Below the pieces are notes generated by a model that saw only the letters and a list, made by a program, of their open reading frames with translations, made no database searches and was not told where the DNA came from. A program made the position numbers and the translations under genes. From positions 1 to 64,000 of the forward strand of contig JAJFLP010000076.1 in assembly GCA_021772635.1 (NCBI GenBank): DNA of 64,000 nucleotides. Reading direction: 5' to 3'. Origin of the DNA: Verrucomicrobiota bacterium (GTDB lineage Bacteria; Verrucomicrobiota; Lentisphaeria; JABSQK01; JAJFLO01). Each line of letters begins with the position of its first letter. Positions within the stretch are counted from its first letter, which is position 1. Below are positions 25,137-34,737 of this stretch, one piece after another.

Positions 25137-26975
25137 CTAGTTTTTGGCTACCACTATCGAGTCTTTGAGTTCGGAGAGCGCACAATTATTCAGACTCATC
25201 TTTCTCATGCTGATTGCATCGGTAGGGCAGACTCGAAGGCATTTTCCGCAACGTATACATTCGTTGCTATCGATCCATATGTAGGTTGTTTCAGCCGCAA
25301 GGTTGGCCTTAATATCTGTTGTTACTGCACCGTCTTCGTCGTGAAAAAGGCGAGATACGCGCTTGATACAGTCTCGCGGTGCGACCTCAATACACCAGTC
25401 GCAATGAATGCATTTATCCTGATCTATCTCGAATTTATAATGGCAATAATAGCATCGCGTCGCAGCAGTGTGGGTGCCGTCCTCGTCATACCCGAGTTCG
25501 ACCTCTGCAATGCCGTCTCGCTCAAGTAACGGCAGTGTGCGCATATCGGTTGGTTTCTGGAGATCATGGTCCCTAACCCTACCGGTTTCGCCATTCGTAT
25601 CGATGAGTTCGACACCGACATGCGTCTTCATGCGCTCCTGCCCGGATAGAAACGTATCGACTGCCTTGGCACCCTGCTTACCATCTTCGACAGCGGTAAT
25701 AACATCGAAACTACCGTACCTGAAGTCGCCTGCGATAAACACTTTCTCATGATTTGTTTGATGATCTTCGGTTATCGTGATATCGGCGGGCAGAATATTC
25801 AGTGTCCTCACCTGCCCGATTGCAACAACGAGAGTATCGCAAGGCATATCGAATTCGCTGTCTTTAATCGGATGAATTTTCGGTTTGCCACCGTCATGGG
25901 TAATATCCCCAAGCGCATTCCTCAAAAACCTTACGGACTTTAGACGCCCGGCTTCCATGATAGCGGAAACCGGTGAAACCAAGGTTTCCACCTCAATTCC
26001 TTCGCCGTTCATCTGAACAATTTCATCGTTGTCAGCGGACATCTGGGCTTCAGTCCGACGATACATGATTGTAACTGTACCGTCTGCTCCGACAAGGCGT
26101 TTCGCAGCTCGTGCACAGGACCGCGCACAATCAACCGCCGTGAATCCACCCCCGACTATAATGACATGCTGCCCGGGCATTTCACCGATCTCACCAAAGT
26201 TGTATTGGCGCATAAATTCCAACCCCGGAATTCCATGGCCATCGTCAGGCAGACCAGAAAGCTTCAAGTTCGCCGGAGCAACCGCGCCCGCCGTCACTAT
26301 CACGGCGTCAAAGTCATCTATCAGTCCCTGCATGACCTCACTGTCAACCGGGGAGTGGTATTTTACCTCAATCCCGCTATTCAAAATAGCTTCTACTTCG
26401 TTTTCAACGACATCTCGTGGCAATCTAAATATCGGTATTCCCAGTACGAGCATTCCCCCGAGTATGGAGCCTCTTTCAAAGATCGTGACGGCGTGTCCAT
26501 AGCGCGCCAGTTCGCGGGCAGCTGTAAGTCCTGCCGGTCCACCGCCCACAACAGCCACGCGCCGTCCCGACTGGTCGAACCACTTTGGCAAAGGTTTGGG
26601 CGGATTCTTCTTATAGTCCGCCGACGATCGCTTTAAGTGGCAAATATGAACGGGACCGTGGATACCCGTCCACTTATGTCGGCATGCGTCTTCGCACGGT
26701 CGCGAACAGATACGGCCAAGGACGCCAGGGAACACGTTATCTTCCTGATTGATGAGGTAGGCTTTGTCTGGATCGCCTTTCGCAATTGCTTCGATATAGG
26801 CAGGTACATTCGTCTTTGCCGGGCAGGCTGCCTGACACGGAACGTCCTTATAAAGGGTCTTCAAATCCAGGTTTGTTTTTCCTTCTCCGGTGAAGACTGA
26901 GAATTCCTGTGGATTCGGCGCCATCTCGTAGCTAATATTAAGCGAATCGACCGCTTTCTTGAAAGGGTTGTTCAT
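25137..26975 (-). CDS. GltD-like FAD/NAD(P) oxidoreductase with C-terminal ferredoxin domain
   Basis: A 612-residue redox protein. The N-terminal FeS domain follows the GltD pattern with Cys47, 51, 90, 94 and 98 (VPCQAACPAKTN and GRICSRPCEDACRH). Two Rossmann motifs follow: VAVVGGGPAGLTAAREL near 138 for FAD and HVIIVGGGFTAVDCARS near 278 for NAD(P)H. The C-terminal 90 residues add one cysteine-rich site (CIHCDWCIEV) and one canonical 4Fe-4S motif (CIRCGKCLRVCP). It overlaps the reductase gene by four bases (ATGA), so the two are coupled. I infer that it passes NAD(P)H electrons to the siroheme enzyme. A glutamate synthase small-subunit role is unlikely because no gltB is nearby. Confidence 0.82.
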   Translation of the reverse strand: MNNPFKKAVDSLNISYEMAPNPQEFSVFTGEGKTNLDLKTLYKDVPCQAACPAKTNVPAYIEAIAKGDPDKAYLINQEDNVFPGVLGRICSRPCEDACRHKWTGIHGPVHICHLKRSSADYKKNPPKPLPKWFDQSGRRVAVVGGGPAGLTAARELARYGHAVTIFERGSILGGMLVLGIPIFRLPRDVVENEVEAILNSGIEVKYHSPVDSEVMQGLIDDFDAVIVTAGAVAPANLKLSGLPDDGHGIPGLEFMRQYNFGEIGEMPGQHVIIVGGGFTAVDCARSCARAAKRLVGADGTVTIMYRRTEAQMSADNDEIVQMNGEGIEVETLVSPVSAIMEAGRLKSVRFLRNALGDITHDGGKPKIHPIKDSEFDMPCDTLVVAIGQVRTLNILPADITITEDHQTNHEKVFIAGDFRYGSFDVITAVEDGKQGAKAVDTFLSGQERMKTHVGVELIDTNGETGRVRDHDLQKPTDMRTLPLLERDGIAEVELGYDEDGTHTAATRCYYCHYKFEIDQDKCIHCDWCIEVAPRDCIKRVSRLFHDEDGAVTTDIKANLAAETTYIWIDSNECIRCGKCLRVCPTDAISMRKMSLNNCALSELKDSIVVAKN

Positions 26976-28534
26976 GATTCAAATCCTACACGTTTGATAC
27001 ATTCCGCCAAAGTTTCGTCGCCCTGCCGGACCTCGACATAGGTATCCAATAGCTTTTCCACGATCTGTGGACAATCTTCTTTCTTAAATTCCCCGAGTTT
27101 CTTGCCGAAATCGATTTCCGTGCCGCCGATCAGCACTTCGTACGCTTCGACTGATCCAAGTCCCTCACGAATCCGCATACCACGGAACCCGAGGTCCGAG
27201 ATTCGATACGGAGAACAGGAGTTCGGACACCCCGTAATGTTGATGATCACTTTATCCCATATCGCGTCGTATTTTTTCTGCTTCACAACGTCCATGACCA
27301 GATCGTATAAATCATGTGTCCTCGATACTGCCTTAGGGCAATAAGTCGTCCCGACACACGGAACGACGTCTCTAATCCCAAAGTGCCCGTCTGTCGCGAA
27401 TCCGAGATTTTCGATCTCTGTCTTTACTTCCTGGACCTTCTGCGGGAGGACACCATGAATCTCGATATTCTGGCGGTTCGTTGTATAAATACGCTTGTTG
27501 CCGAAGATTTCGGATAACTCTGCCAAGCGTTTGAACTGCTGATGCGTTAACTCACCTTTCGGAATCATCGCACGAACGGTAACCTTTCCATCCGTGCCGA
27601 CTGGGTCCTGTTCCAAAAGCGGACGGTTAGGAAACGGCGTACCGCACTCCTCGAACGCGTTTGTCTCAAGGTCGTCAGTTCCGATACCCTCGTTCTCTAA
27701 TGCGTCGATAACGATTTCCCTGCACTTATCGATTCCGTAATTGTGAACGACGAACTTTAGGCGTGCCTTTGTTCGATCGAAACGATCGCCGTGGTCTCTA
27801 AATAAAATTGCAACAGCACGACAGACCCGCGTTATTTTTTCTTTCGGAATAAAGGAGAATAACTCTTGCCCGACAAACGCCTTCCACCCCATTCCACCGC
27901 CGATAATGATCCGAAAACCCGTTTCATCTTCGCCATTCGCCGCTTTTCGAACTACTGCGACAACGCCGATACAGTTGATAAAGGGTTGGGCACAACCAGC
28001 GCCGCAACCGGAGAATGTGATTTTAAATTTTCTCGGGAGATTATCAAGATCCCGTGCGTCCGCCAGGAACTTCGCCACCTCTTTCGCATACGGTAATACG
28101 TTCACTCGTCGGTAGTTACAGGTTTCCGCCAACGGGCAGGCCGCAACATTCCTGTTGACGTCGCCGCAACCGTGAAACGTTGTTAAATATTCTTCGTTAA
28201 GCTTCCGCATCATATCCGGTAACGCCGGCAATTTTAGCCAGTGCAGCTGAATTGACTGACGCGTTGTAACTGAAAGTATTCCCTGGCAATAGTCCTCCGA
28301 GATCTTGGAAATCATCCGCGCCTGGCTTGAGGTCAGCTGCCCGCCGGGAATTACGATCCGCGCCATATGATTTCCAGGCTGACGGGAGCCATAGATCCCG
28401 AACCATTTCGAAATGAGCTTTTCTTCTCGCGTCATCGCCCCTTTACGGGCGATTTCATCGTAGTCTATAACGAGGCCTTGTTCCTTAACGATCTCGTCTT
28501 CACTTCTACGTTTAGCTTCTAGTTTCCACTGCAT
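26972..28534 (-). CDS. Assimilatory siroheme sulfite/nitrite reductase
   Basis: About 520 residues with the ferredoxin-type (NirA/Sir/CysI) duplicated architecture. It catalyses a six-electron reduction of sulfite to sulfide or nitrite to ammonia. Counting from ATG 28534, the siroheme-4Fe-4S ligands are Cys393 and Cys399 (CVGTTYC) and Cys436 and Cys440 (GCPNSC). TTRQSIQLHWL and TTNRQNIEIHGV are the paired parachute-domain motifs of the two halves. ATG 28534 lacks the unusual MMGRKTRKFII extension and has GAGGA upstream. It lies between cysK and an FAD/FeS partner, so sulfite is the likely substrate; nitrite cannot be excluded by sequence. Confidence 0.88.
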   Translation of the reverse strand: MQWKLEAKRRSEDEIVKEQGLVIDYDEIARKGAMTREEKLISKWFGIYGSRQPGNHMARIVIPGGQLTSSQARMISKISEDYCQGILSVTTRQSIQLHWLKLPALPDMMRKLNEEYLTTFHGCGDVNRNVAACPLAETCNYRRVNVLPYAKEVAKFLADARDLDNLPRKFKITFSGCGAGCAQPFINCIGVVAVVRKAANGEDETGFRIIIGGGMGWKAFVGQELFSFIPKEKITRVCRAVAILFRDHGDRFDRTKARLKFVVHNYGIDKCREIVIDALENEGIGTDDLETNAFEECGTPFPNRPLLEQDPVGTDGKVTVRAMIPKGELTHQQFKRLAELSEIFGNKRIYTTNRQNIEIHGVLPQKVQEVKTEIENLGFATDGHFGIRDVVPCVGTTYCPKAVSRTHDLYDLVMDVVKQKKYDAIWDKVIINITGCPNSCSPYRISDLGFRGMRIREGLGSVEAYEVLIGGTEIDFGKKLGEFKKEDCPQIVEKLLDTYVEVRQGDETLAECIKRVGFES

Positions 28535-28577
28535 AATAATAAATTTCCTCGTTTTTCGTCCCATCAAGGACGAAATA

Positions 28578-29504
28578 CTAATCGTTATAGAAAAGTAACG
28601 TGGAGACGTATCTTTCGCCAGTGTCCGGCAGCATTACAACGATTGTTTTACCTCCGCTCTCCGGACGTGTGGCAACTCGTTTTGCGGCGAGGGCAGCCGC
28701 TCCCGACGAGATACCAACGACGAGTCCTTCAGATAACGCGATCTCCTTCGCCGCTTTGATTGACTCCTGACTTTCGACTTGAATCACCTCGTCAACAACT
28801 GACTCGTCATAGACAGACGGTATGAACCCGGCTCCGATACCCTGAATCATATGCGGTCCCATCTTACCGCCGCTAAGCACTGGGGACTCCGCCGGTTCAA
28901 CCGCTATCACCTGGATCTTTGGATTCTGTGATTTGAGATACTTACCTGCACCCGAGATCGTTCCACCGGTACCAACACCAGAAATAAATACATCTACTTT
29001 TCCCTGTGTCGCATCCCAAATCTCGGGCCCGGTAGTGTCAAAATGAACCTGTGGATTCGCCGGATTATTGAATTGTTGCGGCATAAACGCGCCGGGAATT
29101 TGGTCGCGAAGTGTATTCGCTTCCTCTATAGCACCGAGCATCCCAAGTTCGGAGTCAGTAAGTACCAATTCCGCCCCGAGCGCAAGTAACATCTTGCGAC
29201 GCTCAACACTCATCGACGACGGCATCGTCAGGATTAACTGATATCCTTTCACAACGGCCGCGAGTGCCAGCCCGATTCCTGTGTTCCCAGACGTCGGTTC
29301 AATAATTGTACCGCCCGTCTTCAAAACGCCATCACGTTCTCCAGCCTCGACCATAGCCTTGCCAATCCTATCCTTTACGCTGGATCCCGGATTAAACGAT
29401 TCAAGCTTGCCTACAATACATCCGGGTAAGTCCTTGCCGAATCTGTTTAGTCGTAATAGCGGTGTTTTGCCTATGAGTTCGCATAAATCATTCGCAATTA
29501 ACAT
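28578..29504 (-). CDS. cysK: Cysteine synthase A (O-acetylserine sulfhydrylase)
   Basis: A 308-residue PLP enzyme that joins O-acetylserine and sulfide to make cysteine. [14 protein letters not shown] opens the fold, and the PLP lysine is K44 in [21 protein letters not shown] binds the substrate carboxylate, [13 protein letters not shown] holds the PLP phosphate, and VVGISSGAA follows near the C-terminus. GGAGG lies just before ATG. It is first in a three-gene operon with the sulfite reductase (43-base gap) and the FAD/FeS protein, so the operon makes sulfide and then uses it. No SAM or other riboswitch was recognised upstream. Confidence 0.95.
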   Translation of the reverse strand: MLIANDLCELIGKTPLLRLNRFGKDLPGCIVGKLESFNPGSSVKDRIGKAMVEAGERDGVLKTGGTIIEPTSGNTGIGLALAAVVKGYQLILTMPSSMSVERRKMLLALGAELVLTDSELGMLGAIEEANTLRDQIPGAFMPQQFNNPANPQVHFDTTGPEIWDATQGKVDVFISGVGTGGTISGAGKYLKSQNPKIQVIAVEPAESPVLSGGKMGPHMIQGIGAGFIPSVYDESVVDEVIQVESQESIKAAKEIALSEGLVVGISSGAAALAAKRVATRPESGGKTIVVMLPDTGERYVSTLLFYND

Positions 29505-29676
29505 ATAATGCCTCCGTATAAGCGTCGAAAATCCGTGGCGCTACCCCGTCTACCTGATTCGGACTGACGTTGGCCGCACTCATGCTATTTCACAACCGAT
29601 GTTTCATGACGTTCCAGTACCAGCCCTATACCATAACCAACAGAAAATCGTGCGAAGCGTTATCGTGTAACAACGA

Positions 29677-30201
29677 TTAACCGCTACTGAAAAGCTCACG
29701 AATCAAGGACCGATAGAGATCGAAATCCTCGGCCGAGAAACATATAAACAGCACCTTTTCCAGTGACGAATTTGCCGACAGAAAGCTTCGTGTTTCGGTC
29801 AGAGCAATTCGAGCAGCGTTTTCCTTCGGAAACCGATATGCACCGGTGCTGATCGAAGGAAAGGCGATGGTATTAATAGCATAGTCTGCAGAGTAAGCAA
29901 AACAATTCCTGTAACAGTCCGCTAATAATTTACCCTCGTTTCTTGTCCCTCCCCGCCAAATCGGGCCGGCTGTGTGTATAATCCATCTTGCCGGCAGCTT
30001 ATAGCCCCGTGTAATTTTCGCTTCGCCCGTGACGCAGCCGCCCAACTCGCGGCAGGCACTTAGCAAATCTGGACCAGCTGCTCTGTGGATCGCGCCATCG
30101 ACGCCACCGCCGCCTAGTAAAGAGTTATTCGCAGCGTTGACGATCGCATCGGTCCGCTGCCGAGTTATGTCACCTTGAATCGCGCTAACTGGATTGGTCA
30201 T
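29677..30201 (-). CDS. Macro-domain ADP-ribose hydrolase (YmdB-like)
   Basis: A 174-residue single macro domain. Members bind ADP-ribose and cleave O-acetyl-ADP-ribose or mono-ADP-ribose from proteins. The binding motifs are AIQGDITRQRTDAIVNAANN, GGGGVDGAIHRAAG, IIHTAGPIWRGG and FPSISTGAYRFP. ATG 30201 has GGAGAAG at the right distance; the longer frame from 30237 adds 12 unconserved residues. It lies 172 bases upstream of cysK, probably its own transcription unit. Substrate is unknown. Confidence 0.9.
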   Translation of the reverse strand: MTNPVSAIQGDITRQRTDAIVNAANNSLLGGGGVDGAIHRAAGPDLLSACRELGGCVTGEAKITRGYKLPARWIIHTAGPIWRGGTRNEGKLLADCYRNCFAYSADYAINTIAFPSISTGAYRFPKENAARIALTETRSFLSANSSLEKVLFICFSAEDFDLYRSLIRELFSSG

Positions 30202-30443
30202 GGTTCTTCTCCATTTTTTCGATATGTCGTCCGGCACGTGATCCCGGGATCGCGAAAATCTGCCGAACGATCACAGGCGGCCCCTGCGAGTGCAGTAACG
30301 CGATATTCTATGGCAAAGAACTTCTGTTAAGCCACTCCGGATTGGTTTTTGATATAATTTCTGCTATAATAGAATAAATTTCCTGTTTCATAAGTGCACC
30401 TGTATCACTAGCTAAAATCTACCGTTCCAAACGGTTACCAACT

Positions 30444-30824
30444 GTGAAAACAAACATATTATTTACACCGAAAGAAGCGAATGACACGTTGCCGTTAGTT
30501 AGAGGTATCGTTGATGACATCCTCCGTACCGGACGCCGAATTCGAGAGCTATCATACCAACTGGGAGATAATTTCGACAGTGACAGCCGCGTTCAGGCGC
30601 TCATGACTGAGCTTCACGAATTATTGGGCGAATTAGATAATATCGGCTGTACGTACAAAGATTTTAATTTCACGGTTGGTCTTGTTGACTTCCCCGGAGT
30701 AATCGAAGACAAAGAGGTTCTGCTTTGCTGGCGAAGCGACGAGTCGCGCCTTGAATATTTTCACGACAGCGCGACGGGCTACTCAGGGCGTCGGCACATA
30801 CCAAAAGAATACGTTACCTACTAA
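30444..30824 (+). CDS. DUF2203 domain protein
   Basis: A 126-residue cytoplasmic protein of the uncharacterised DUF2203 family. The fingerprint is FTPKEANDTLPLVRGIVDDI at the start, a central helical hairpin (LMTELHELLGELDNIGCTYKD), then GLVDFPGVIEDKEVLLCWR and the closing FHDSATGYSGRRHIP. GTG start. No function is established for the family. The pseudopilin gene follows after about 40 bases and may be cotranscribed. Confidence 0.85.
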   Translation: MKTNILFTPKEANDTLPLVRGIVDDILRTGRRIRELSYQLGDNFDSDSRVQALMTELHELLGELDNIGCTYKDFNFTVGLVDFPGVIEDKEVLLCWRSDESRLEYFHDSATGYSGRRHIPKEYVTY

Positions 30825-30866
30825 CTTAAACATTTTCGTGATGAAACTTAACCAAGGAATTTGACA

Positions 30867-31385
30867 ATGATCAATACGAAGAAATTTACAATGATAGAGA
30901 TATTGGTAGTTCTCGCTATCATCGGTGTAGCGATAGGAATTCTAGTCCCATCACTTGGAGGCGCGATGAAAAAAGCCAAAAAAAATAAAGCCAAGACGTC
31001 GATGAAAACGTTATCTATTGCGATCAGACAGTACGAAACGACCTATGGATTCCTACCATTCACCGGGTTAGGATCGGACACACTAGTGAATGCGGCTCAA
31101 TATCAGACGCTACTGAATACACTCGCAGCGCTCGATGTAACCTCAAACCCACGAAAAATTAAATTCCTGGAGCTAGACAAAAATAATCAATTCCAGGATT
31201 CCTGGCAGAATGATTTCAACGTGACACTTGATCTGAATTATGACAGCGTACTGAGCGATAACGTTGTCTATGGTGAAGGCAGCCTTAATACGACCCTTGG
31301 GTTATGGTCCTGCGGTCCAGACGGCAACCATAGTAGTACGGATTCGGATGCCAGCAATTCCGATAATGTAAATTCTTGGGATTAA
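30867..31385 (+). CDS. Type II secretion/type IV pilus-like pseudopilin
   Basis: A 172-residue GspG-like pseudopilin. A short basic leader is followed by FTMIEILVVLAIIGVAIGIL, the N-methylated helix that anchors pseudopilins before assembly. The residue before the cut site is Lys (TKKFTMIE) rather than Gly, a pattern I associate with Lentisphaerota. The periplasmic part has LSIAIRQYETTYGFLP and a C-terminal DSWQNDF...LWSCGPDGNHS region, the calcium-site-like end of GspG. AAGGA is eight bases before ATG 30867; TTG 30861 is a worse alternative. No other secretion genes are in the window. Confidence 0.82.
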   Translation: MINTKKFTMIEILVVLAIIGVAIGILVPSLGGAMKKAKKNKAKTSMKTLSIAIRQYETTYGFLPFTGLGSDTLVNAAQYQTLLNTLAALDVTSNPRKIKFLELDKNNQFQDSWQNDFNVTLDLNYDSVLSDNVVYGEGSLNTTLGLWSCGPDGNHSSTDSDASNSDNVNSWD

Positions 31386-31638
31386 CCGAGTCTTGGGTTC
31401 AAGGTTCAACGGTTCAAGGGCGTTAATCTGACAAATTGATGCATAGATCAGGCTAGCCTGAATTTTCCCCGCTTTTTTCTTTTGGTTCTCAAAACATGTC
31501 CAAGTCAGCAGCTTTCGCCCGCTGATTCTCTATTGGAATCGAGCAATCGATTTAACTCTTAACCCCTTGAACCTTGCCCGTCTCGCATAAATAAGATCCG
31601 CGTCAAGCGGGAGAGAGCGACGGCGGATACCGCGAACA

Positions 31639-32364
31639 ATGTCTACCGAACCTGATAACTCCCTAAAACAGTTTGCCCCGGACAGAGTCCTTATTTGCCC
31701 ATCTATTCTCGCTGCGGACTTCGGAAATCTCGCCTCTGATATCAAAGTAGCGGAACTAGCGGGAGTCGATTTCTTCCATATTGATGTTATGGACGGGCAT
31801 TTCGTCCCTAATATATCCCTGGGCCCCGGCATCGTCAACGCAATTCGGCCATCGACTGACTTGCCGTTTGACGTCCATCTAATGATCTCTCACCCGGCGA
31901 AGTTCATTGACGCTTTTGTCGCTGCCGGGGCCGATCATATCACAATCCATATCGAAGCGGAAGACCCGGTTGAGGAAGTGATCGGACAGATTCATTCACA
32001 CGGGTGTTCAGCGGGACTATCCTTTCGTCCGGACACCGACCCGTCGAGAGTGCGCCCCTACCTCGACACTATCGATTTAGTTCTGGCGATGACGGTTGAG
32101 CCGGGATTCGGAGGACAGTCTTTTCGACACGATGTTGTCCCAAAGATCACGCAAGTTCGCGGATGGCTGGATGATATGGAGAGGGACATACACCTCCAGA
32201 TAGACGGTGGTGTAAACAACGAGACGGCAATCGTCGCATTACATGCCGGCGCCAATCTGTTCGTTGCCGGGACCACTATTTTCAAATCACCACTAGGCGT
32301 TAATGCCGCAACGAAGGCACTTCGTGACGCGCTAACATCGCAGGGCACGGTCGAAACCTCCTAA
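31639..32364 (+). CDS. rpe: Ribulose-phosphate 3-epimerase
   Basis: A 241-residue TIM barrel that interconverts ribulose-5-phosphate and xylulose-5-phosphate in the pentose phosphate pathway. Signature blocks are ICPSILAADFGNL, FFHIDVMDGHFVPN with metal His/Asp, DVHLMISHP, MTVEPGFGGQSF and LQIDGGVNNETA, followed by a phosphate-binding VAGTTIF. It carries a 12-15 residue N-terminal extension before ICPSILA. It converges on lipA. The gap upstream holds a partial TAGCCTG repeat and an inverted GGTTCAAGGTTCAA pair. Confidence 0.95.
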   Translation: MSTEPDNSLKQFAPDRVLICPSILAADFGNLASDIKVAELAGVDFFHIDVMDGHFVPNISLGPGIVNAIRPSTDLPFDVHLMISHPAKFIDAFVAAGADHITIHIEAEDPVEEVIGQIHSHGCSAGLSFRPDTDPSRVRPYLDTIDLVLAMTVEPGFGGQSFRHDVVPKITQVRGWLDDMERDIHLQIDGGVNNETAIVALHAGANLFVAGTTIFKSPLGVNAATKALRDALTSQGTVETS

Positions 32365-32413
32365 GATCACGGTTCCCTCCAAGCAAGGACGATCACCGCG
32401 ACCCCGGATCAGG

Positions 32414-33349
32414 TCATACCATCGAGGCGGTTTCTGGCACCTCGTTTGGAATAACAGTCCGCCTATCGCCAAGTACTCTTAGGGCCAGTTCCTCGGCGCG
32501 ATACGAACTGCGAACCAGGGGAGCACTCGCAACAGCTTTGAATCCCATCTCGGTTGCAAGCTCAGCCCAATAACTGAATTTTTCGGGTTCGACGTATCGT
32601 TGTAGCTGCCAATGGCTAAGTGATGGGGGTAAATATTGTCCGATAGTCAGTATATCGGCGCCAGCGTCACAGATATCGCGCATCGTCTGTTCAACTTCCG
32701 AATCTGTTTCCCCGAGCCCAACCATGATCCCGGATTTAACGGCAGTCCGCCCGTTAGCCAATTCCTTTGCCGTCTGGAGGACGTGCAACGATCGATCGTA
32801 ACGACCGCCACTGCGCACCGGTGGCGTCAGTCGCTCGCATGTTTCCATGTTATGATTAAACACAGTCGGGACCTGATTCATTACCAGCTCTATAAGATGT
32901 TTTTTCCCTTTGAAATCCGGGGTGAGTACTTCTATGCCGGCAGCCGGCAGCCGGCTACGTAACGCTGATATCGTCGCGACGAAGTGATTCGCGCCCTTGT
33001 CGGGAAGGTCATCCCGGTTTACGCTCGTCACAACCACATACTTCAGGTTCAAACGTTCGGCGGAATCCGCTACCCGTTCCGGCTCGTCGTTATCAACTGG
33101 TTCTGGCTTAAACGAATGGATTGCGCAAAAACTACAGGCCCGCGTACAACGGTTGCCTAGCACCATGAATGTCGCGGAGCCGCTATGCCAGCACTCAGCA
33201 ATATTCGGACACTTTGCACTCTGACACACGGTGTTTAGCCGAAGATCCTGGACGAGACTTGAAACATTATCCCGGTTTTTCCCCGCGTGAACCTTTACGC
33301 GAATCCACGGTGGAAGCCGCTTCTGATTGTCGGGGGTGTGCTCACCCAC
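32414..33349 (-). CDS. lipA: Lipoyl synthase
   Basis: A 311-residue radical SAM enzyme that inserts two sulfurs into octanoyl groups on lipoyl proteins. The auxiliary cluster has Cys42, 47 and 53 (CQSAKCPNIAEC) and the radical SAM cluster Cys68, 72 and 75 (CTRACSFC). The conserved SSYRAEE near the C-terminus supplies the RSSY serine ligand of the auxiliary cluster. VTSVNRDDLPDKGA and HNMETCERL are family blocks. No lipB or lipoate-protein gene is adjacent. Confidence 0.95.
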   Translation of the reverse strand: MGEHTPDNQKRLPPWIRVKVHAGKNRDNVSSLVQDLRLNTVCQSAKCPNIAECWHSGSATFMVLGNRCTRACSFCAIHSFKPEPVDNDEPERVADSAERLNLKYVVVTSVNRDDLPDKGANHFVATISALRSRLPAAGIEVLTPDFKGKKHLIELVMNQVPTVFNHNMETCERLTPPVRSGGRYDRSLHVLQTAKELANGRTAVKSGIMVGLGETDSEVEQTMRDICDAGADILTIGQYLPPSLSHWQLQRYVEPEKFSYWAELATEMGFKAVASAPLVRSSYRAEELALRVLGDRRTVIPNEVPETASMV

Positions 33350-33383
33350 GGTAATTCTCCATACTAATGTCGTGTAATTTTAG

Positions 33384-33530
33384 ATATACTGCCCACGATC
33401 TCTCTCTCCGTACTAGCGGAGTCTCGGTAATCCGGACCGTATTCTCGGAGTCCGCTCGTGCGGACTGCATAAGCGCGAGTCTCGGACATTCTGAATCGGG
33501 ATTGGACAACAAGCAGTACGATTTTTCGAT
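33384..33530 (+). repeat. Modular TACTGC/GCAGTA repeat, split-core copy A
   Basis: The usual short loop of the core is replaced by about 120 bases of hairpin modules (CCGTACTAGCGG, GAGTCCGCTCGTGCGGACT, GCATAAGCGCGAG). GATATACTGCC comes before it and CAACAAGCAGTACG after. The rest of this 540-base gap has TAGCCTG-family fragments near 33543 and 33725 and a CCCGTCAGTACGGGG hairpin near 33850, but no gene. Confidence 0.75.
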
Positions 33531-33888
33531 GGCTTCGAATTAATCAGGCTAACCTGAATAATTCATCAGTATTCTGCTACAAACGCTAATCTCTGCTCAA
33601 ATAAGCCGATTAGCTCAACTTTACATCTCAGTGAATGAATATTCACTTTCGTCGTCATGTTTTCTCTAATCGATTTATTATGAGCGAGTTAAGCGCTCTC
33701 GCGACGAATCGCATGAATTAATCAGGCTAAGACTAGTGTACTGAAAATATCCCTCGGAATCTCTTACACAATCAAATATCTTAAGTCGCCGCTCTCTTTT
33801 TGCACAGGCAGTCCCGACTACCCGTCCCGGATAAGTGTGGATCCCGTCAGTACGGGGACACTTATGCGGAGAACCCGTCCATGCTGAC

Positions 33889-34737
33889 CTAAGAGTTGGA
33901 CCGCGCGCAATCTTCCAGTGTTACCCCGGCAATCGCAATCTTTGCGTCGTTTAGTGCTTCAATGACAAGTTCTTTATCCAGTAGCAGCGTTTTCCGCGCC
34001 TGCACCACAAGCGCCGCCGCGCGCGCCGTAATCAACGAATCGACCGTGCGAATGCCAATACACGGAACATCGAATCGCGTATCCTGTTGGGGCTTTGCTA
34101 ATTTTACCACTATAACGCGCCCGCGCCCCAATTTACCACCGCGAATGATGGCCTCATCTGTACCCTCGAATCCCTCAACAGCCAGAACTGTTCCATCTTT
34201 GACAACGACGGATTGACCGATATCGAGACGAGCAATCTCGTTGCAAATGCGCTTCCCGTAGGCAACATCGGCGAGATGCTTTTCCTTGAGTTTAATTTTA
34301 CCCATCACACCATCATCGGCGAGATGTTCACCGAGAAAAGTTGTTGCCGGGAGGATGGTTATCTGATCCTTCTCGAACTCCGCCGCGACCGCCGAGAAAA
34401 TCGAACCTGCGTTCTTGAGCTTCAACATGGCCAGTAATTTAAGTGTACGAAAATCCGGGCGTATCCCGGTAAATAATCTCTCGGGCTTAATCTGGCCGGC
34501 AAGTATTACATGCTCAATTTGCGCCTCCTTAAACGTTTTTATAGCACTGTCAAGCTGACCGGGATACAACCATGTCAATTGATCCGCATAGCGCTCTAAG
34601 GACGAGTCCGCATCGCCTCGAATTCCAACCACTGACAGGTATTTCACTCCGTGCTTTCGCGCTGACTCAGCGGTCAGTAAAGGATACCTACCGCGGCCGG
34701 CGATAAGTCCGACCCGCTCATATGTAGAATTACTCAT
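33889..34737 (-). CDS. lpxI: UDP-2,3-diacylglucosamine pyrophosphatase
   Basis: A 282-residue LpxI (DUF1009) enzyme that cleaves UDP-2,3-diacylglucosamine to lipid X and UMP in lipid A synthesis. It replaces LpxH in many lineages. Family blocks are VGLIAGRGRYPLL at the start, IEHVILAGQIKPE, FLGEHLADDGVMG and, in the C-terminal domain, VVVKDGTVLAVEGFEGTDEA and RFDVPCIGIRTVD. It supports an LPS-bearing outer membrane. No other lpx gene is nearby. Confidence 0.92.
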   Translation of the reverse strand: MSNSTYERVGLIAGRGRYPLLTAESARKHGVKYLSVVGIRGDADSSLERYADQLTWLYPGQLDSAIKTFKEAQIEHVILAGQIKPERLFTGIRPDFRTLKLLAMLKLKNAGSIFSAVAAEFEKDQITILPATTFLGEHLADDGVMGKIKLKEKHLADVAYGKRICNEIARLDIGQSVVVKDGTVLAVEGFEGTDEAIIRGGKLGRGRVIVVKLAKPQQDTRFDVPCIGIRTVDSLITARAAALVVQARKTLLLDKELVIEALNDAKIAIAGVTLEDCARSNS

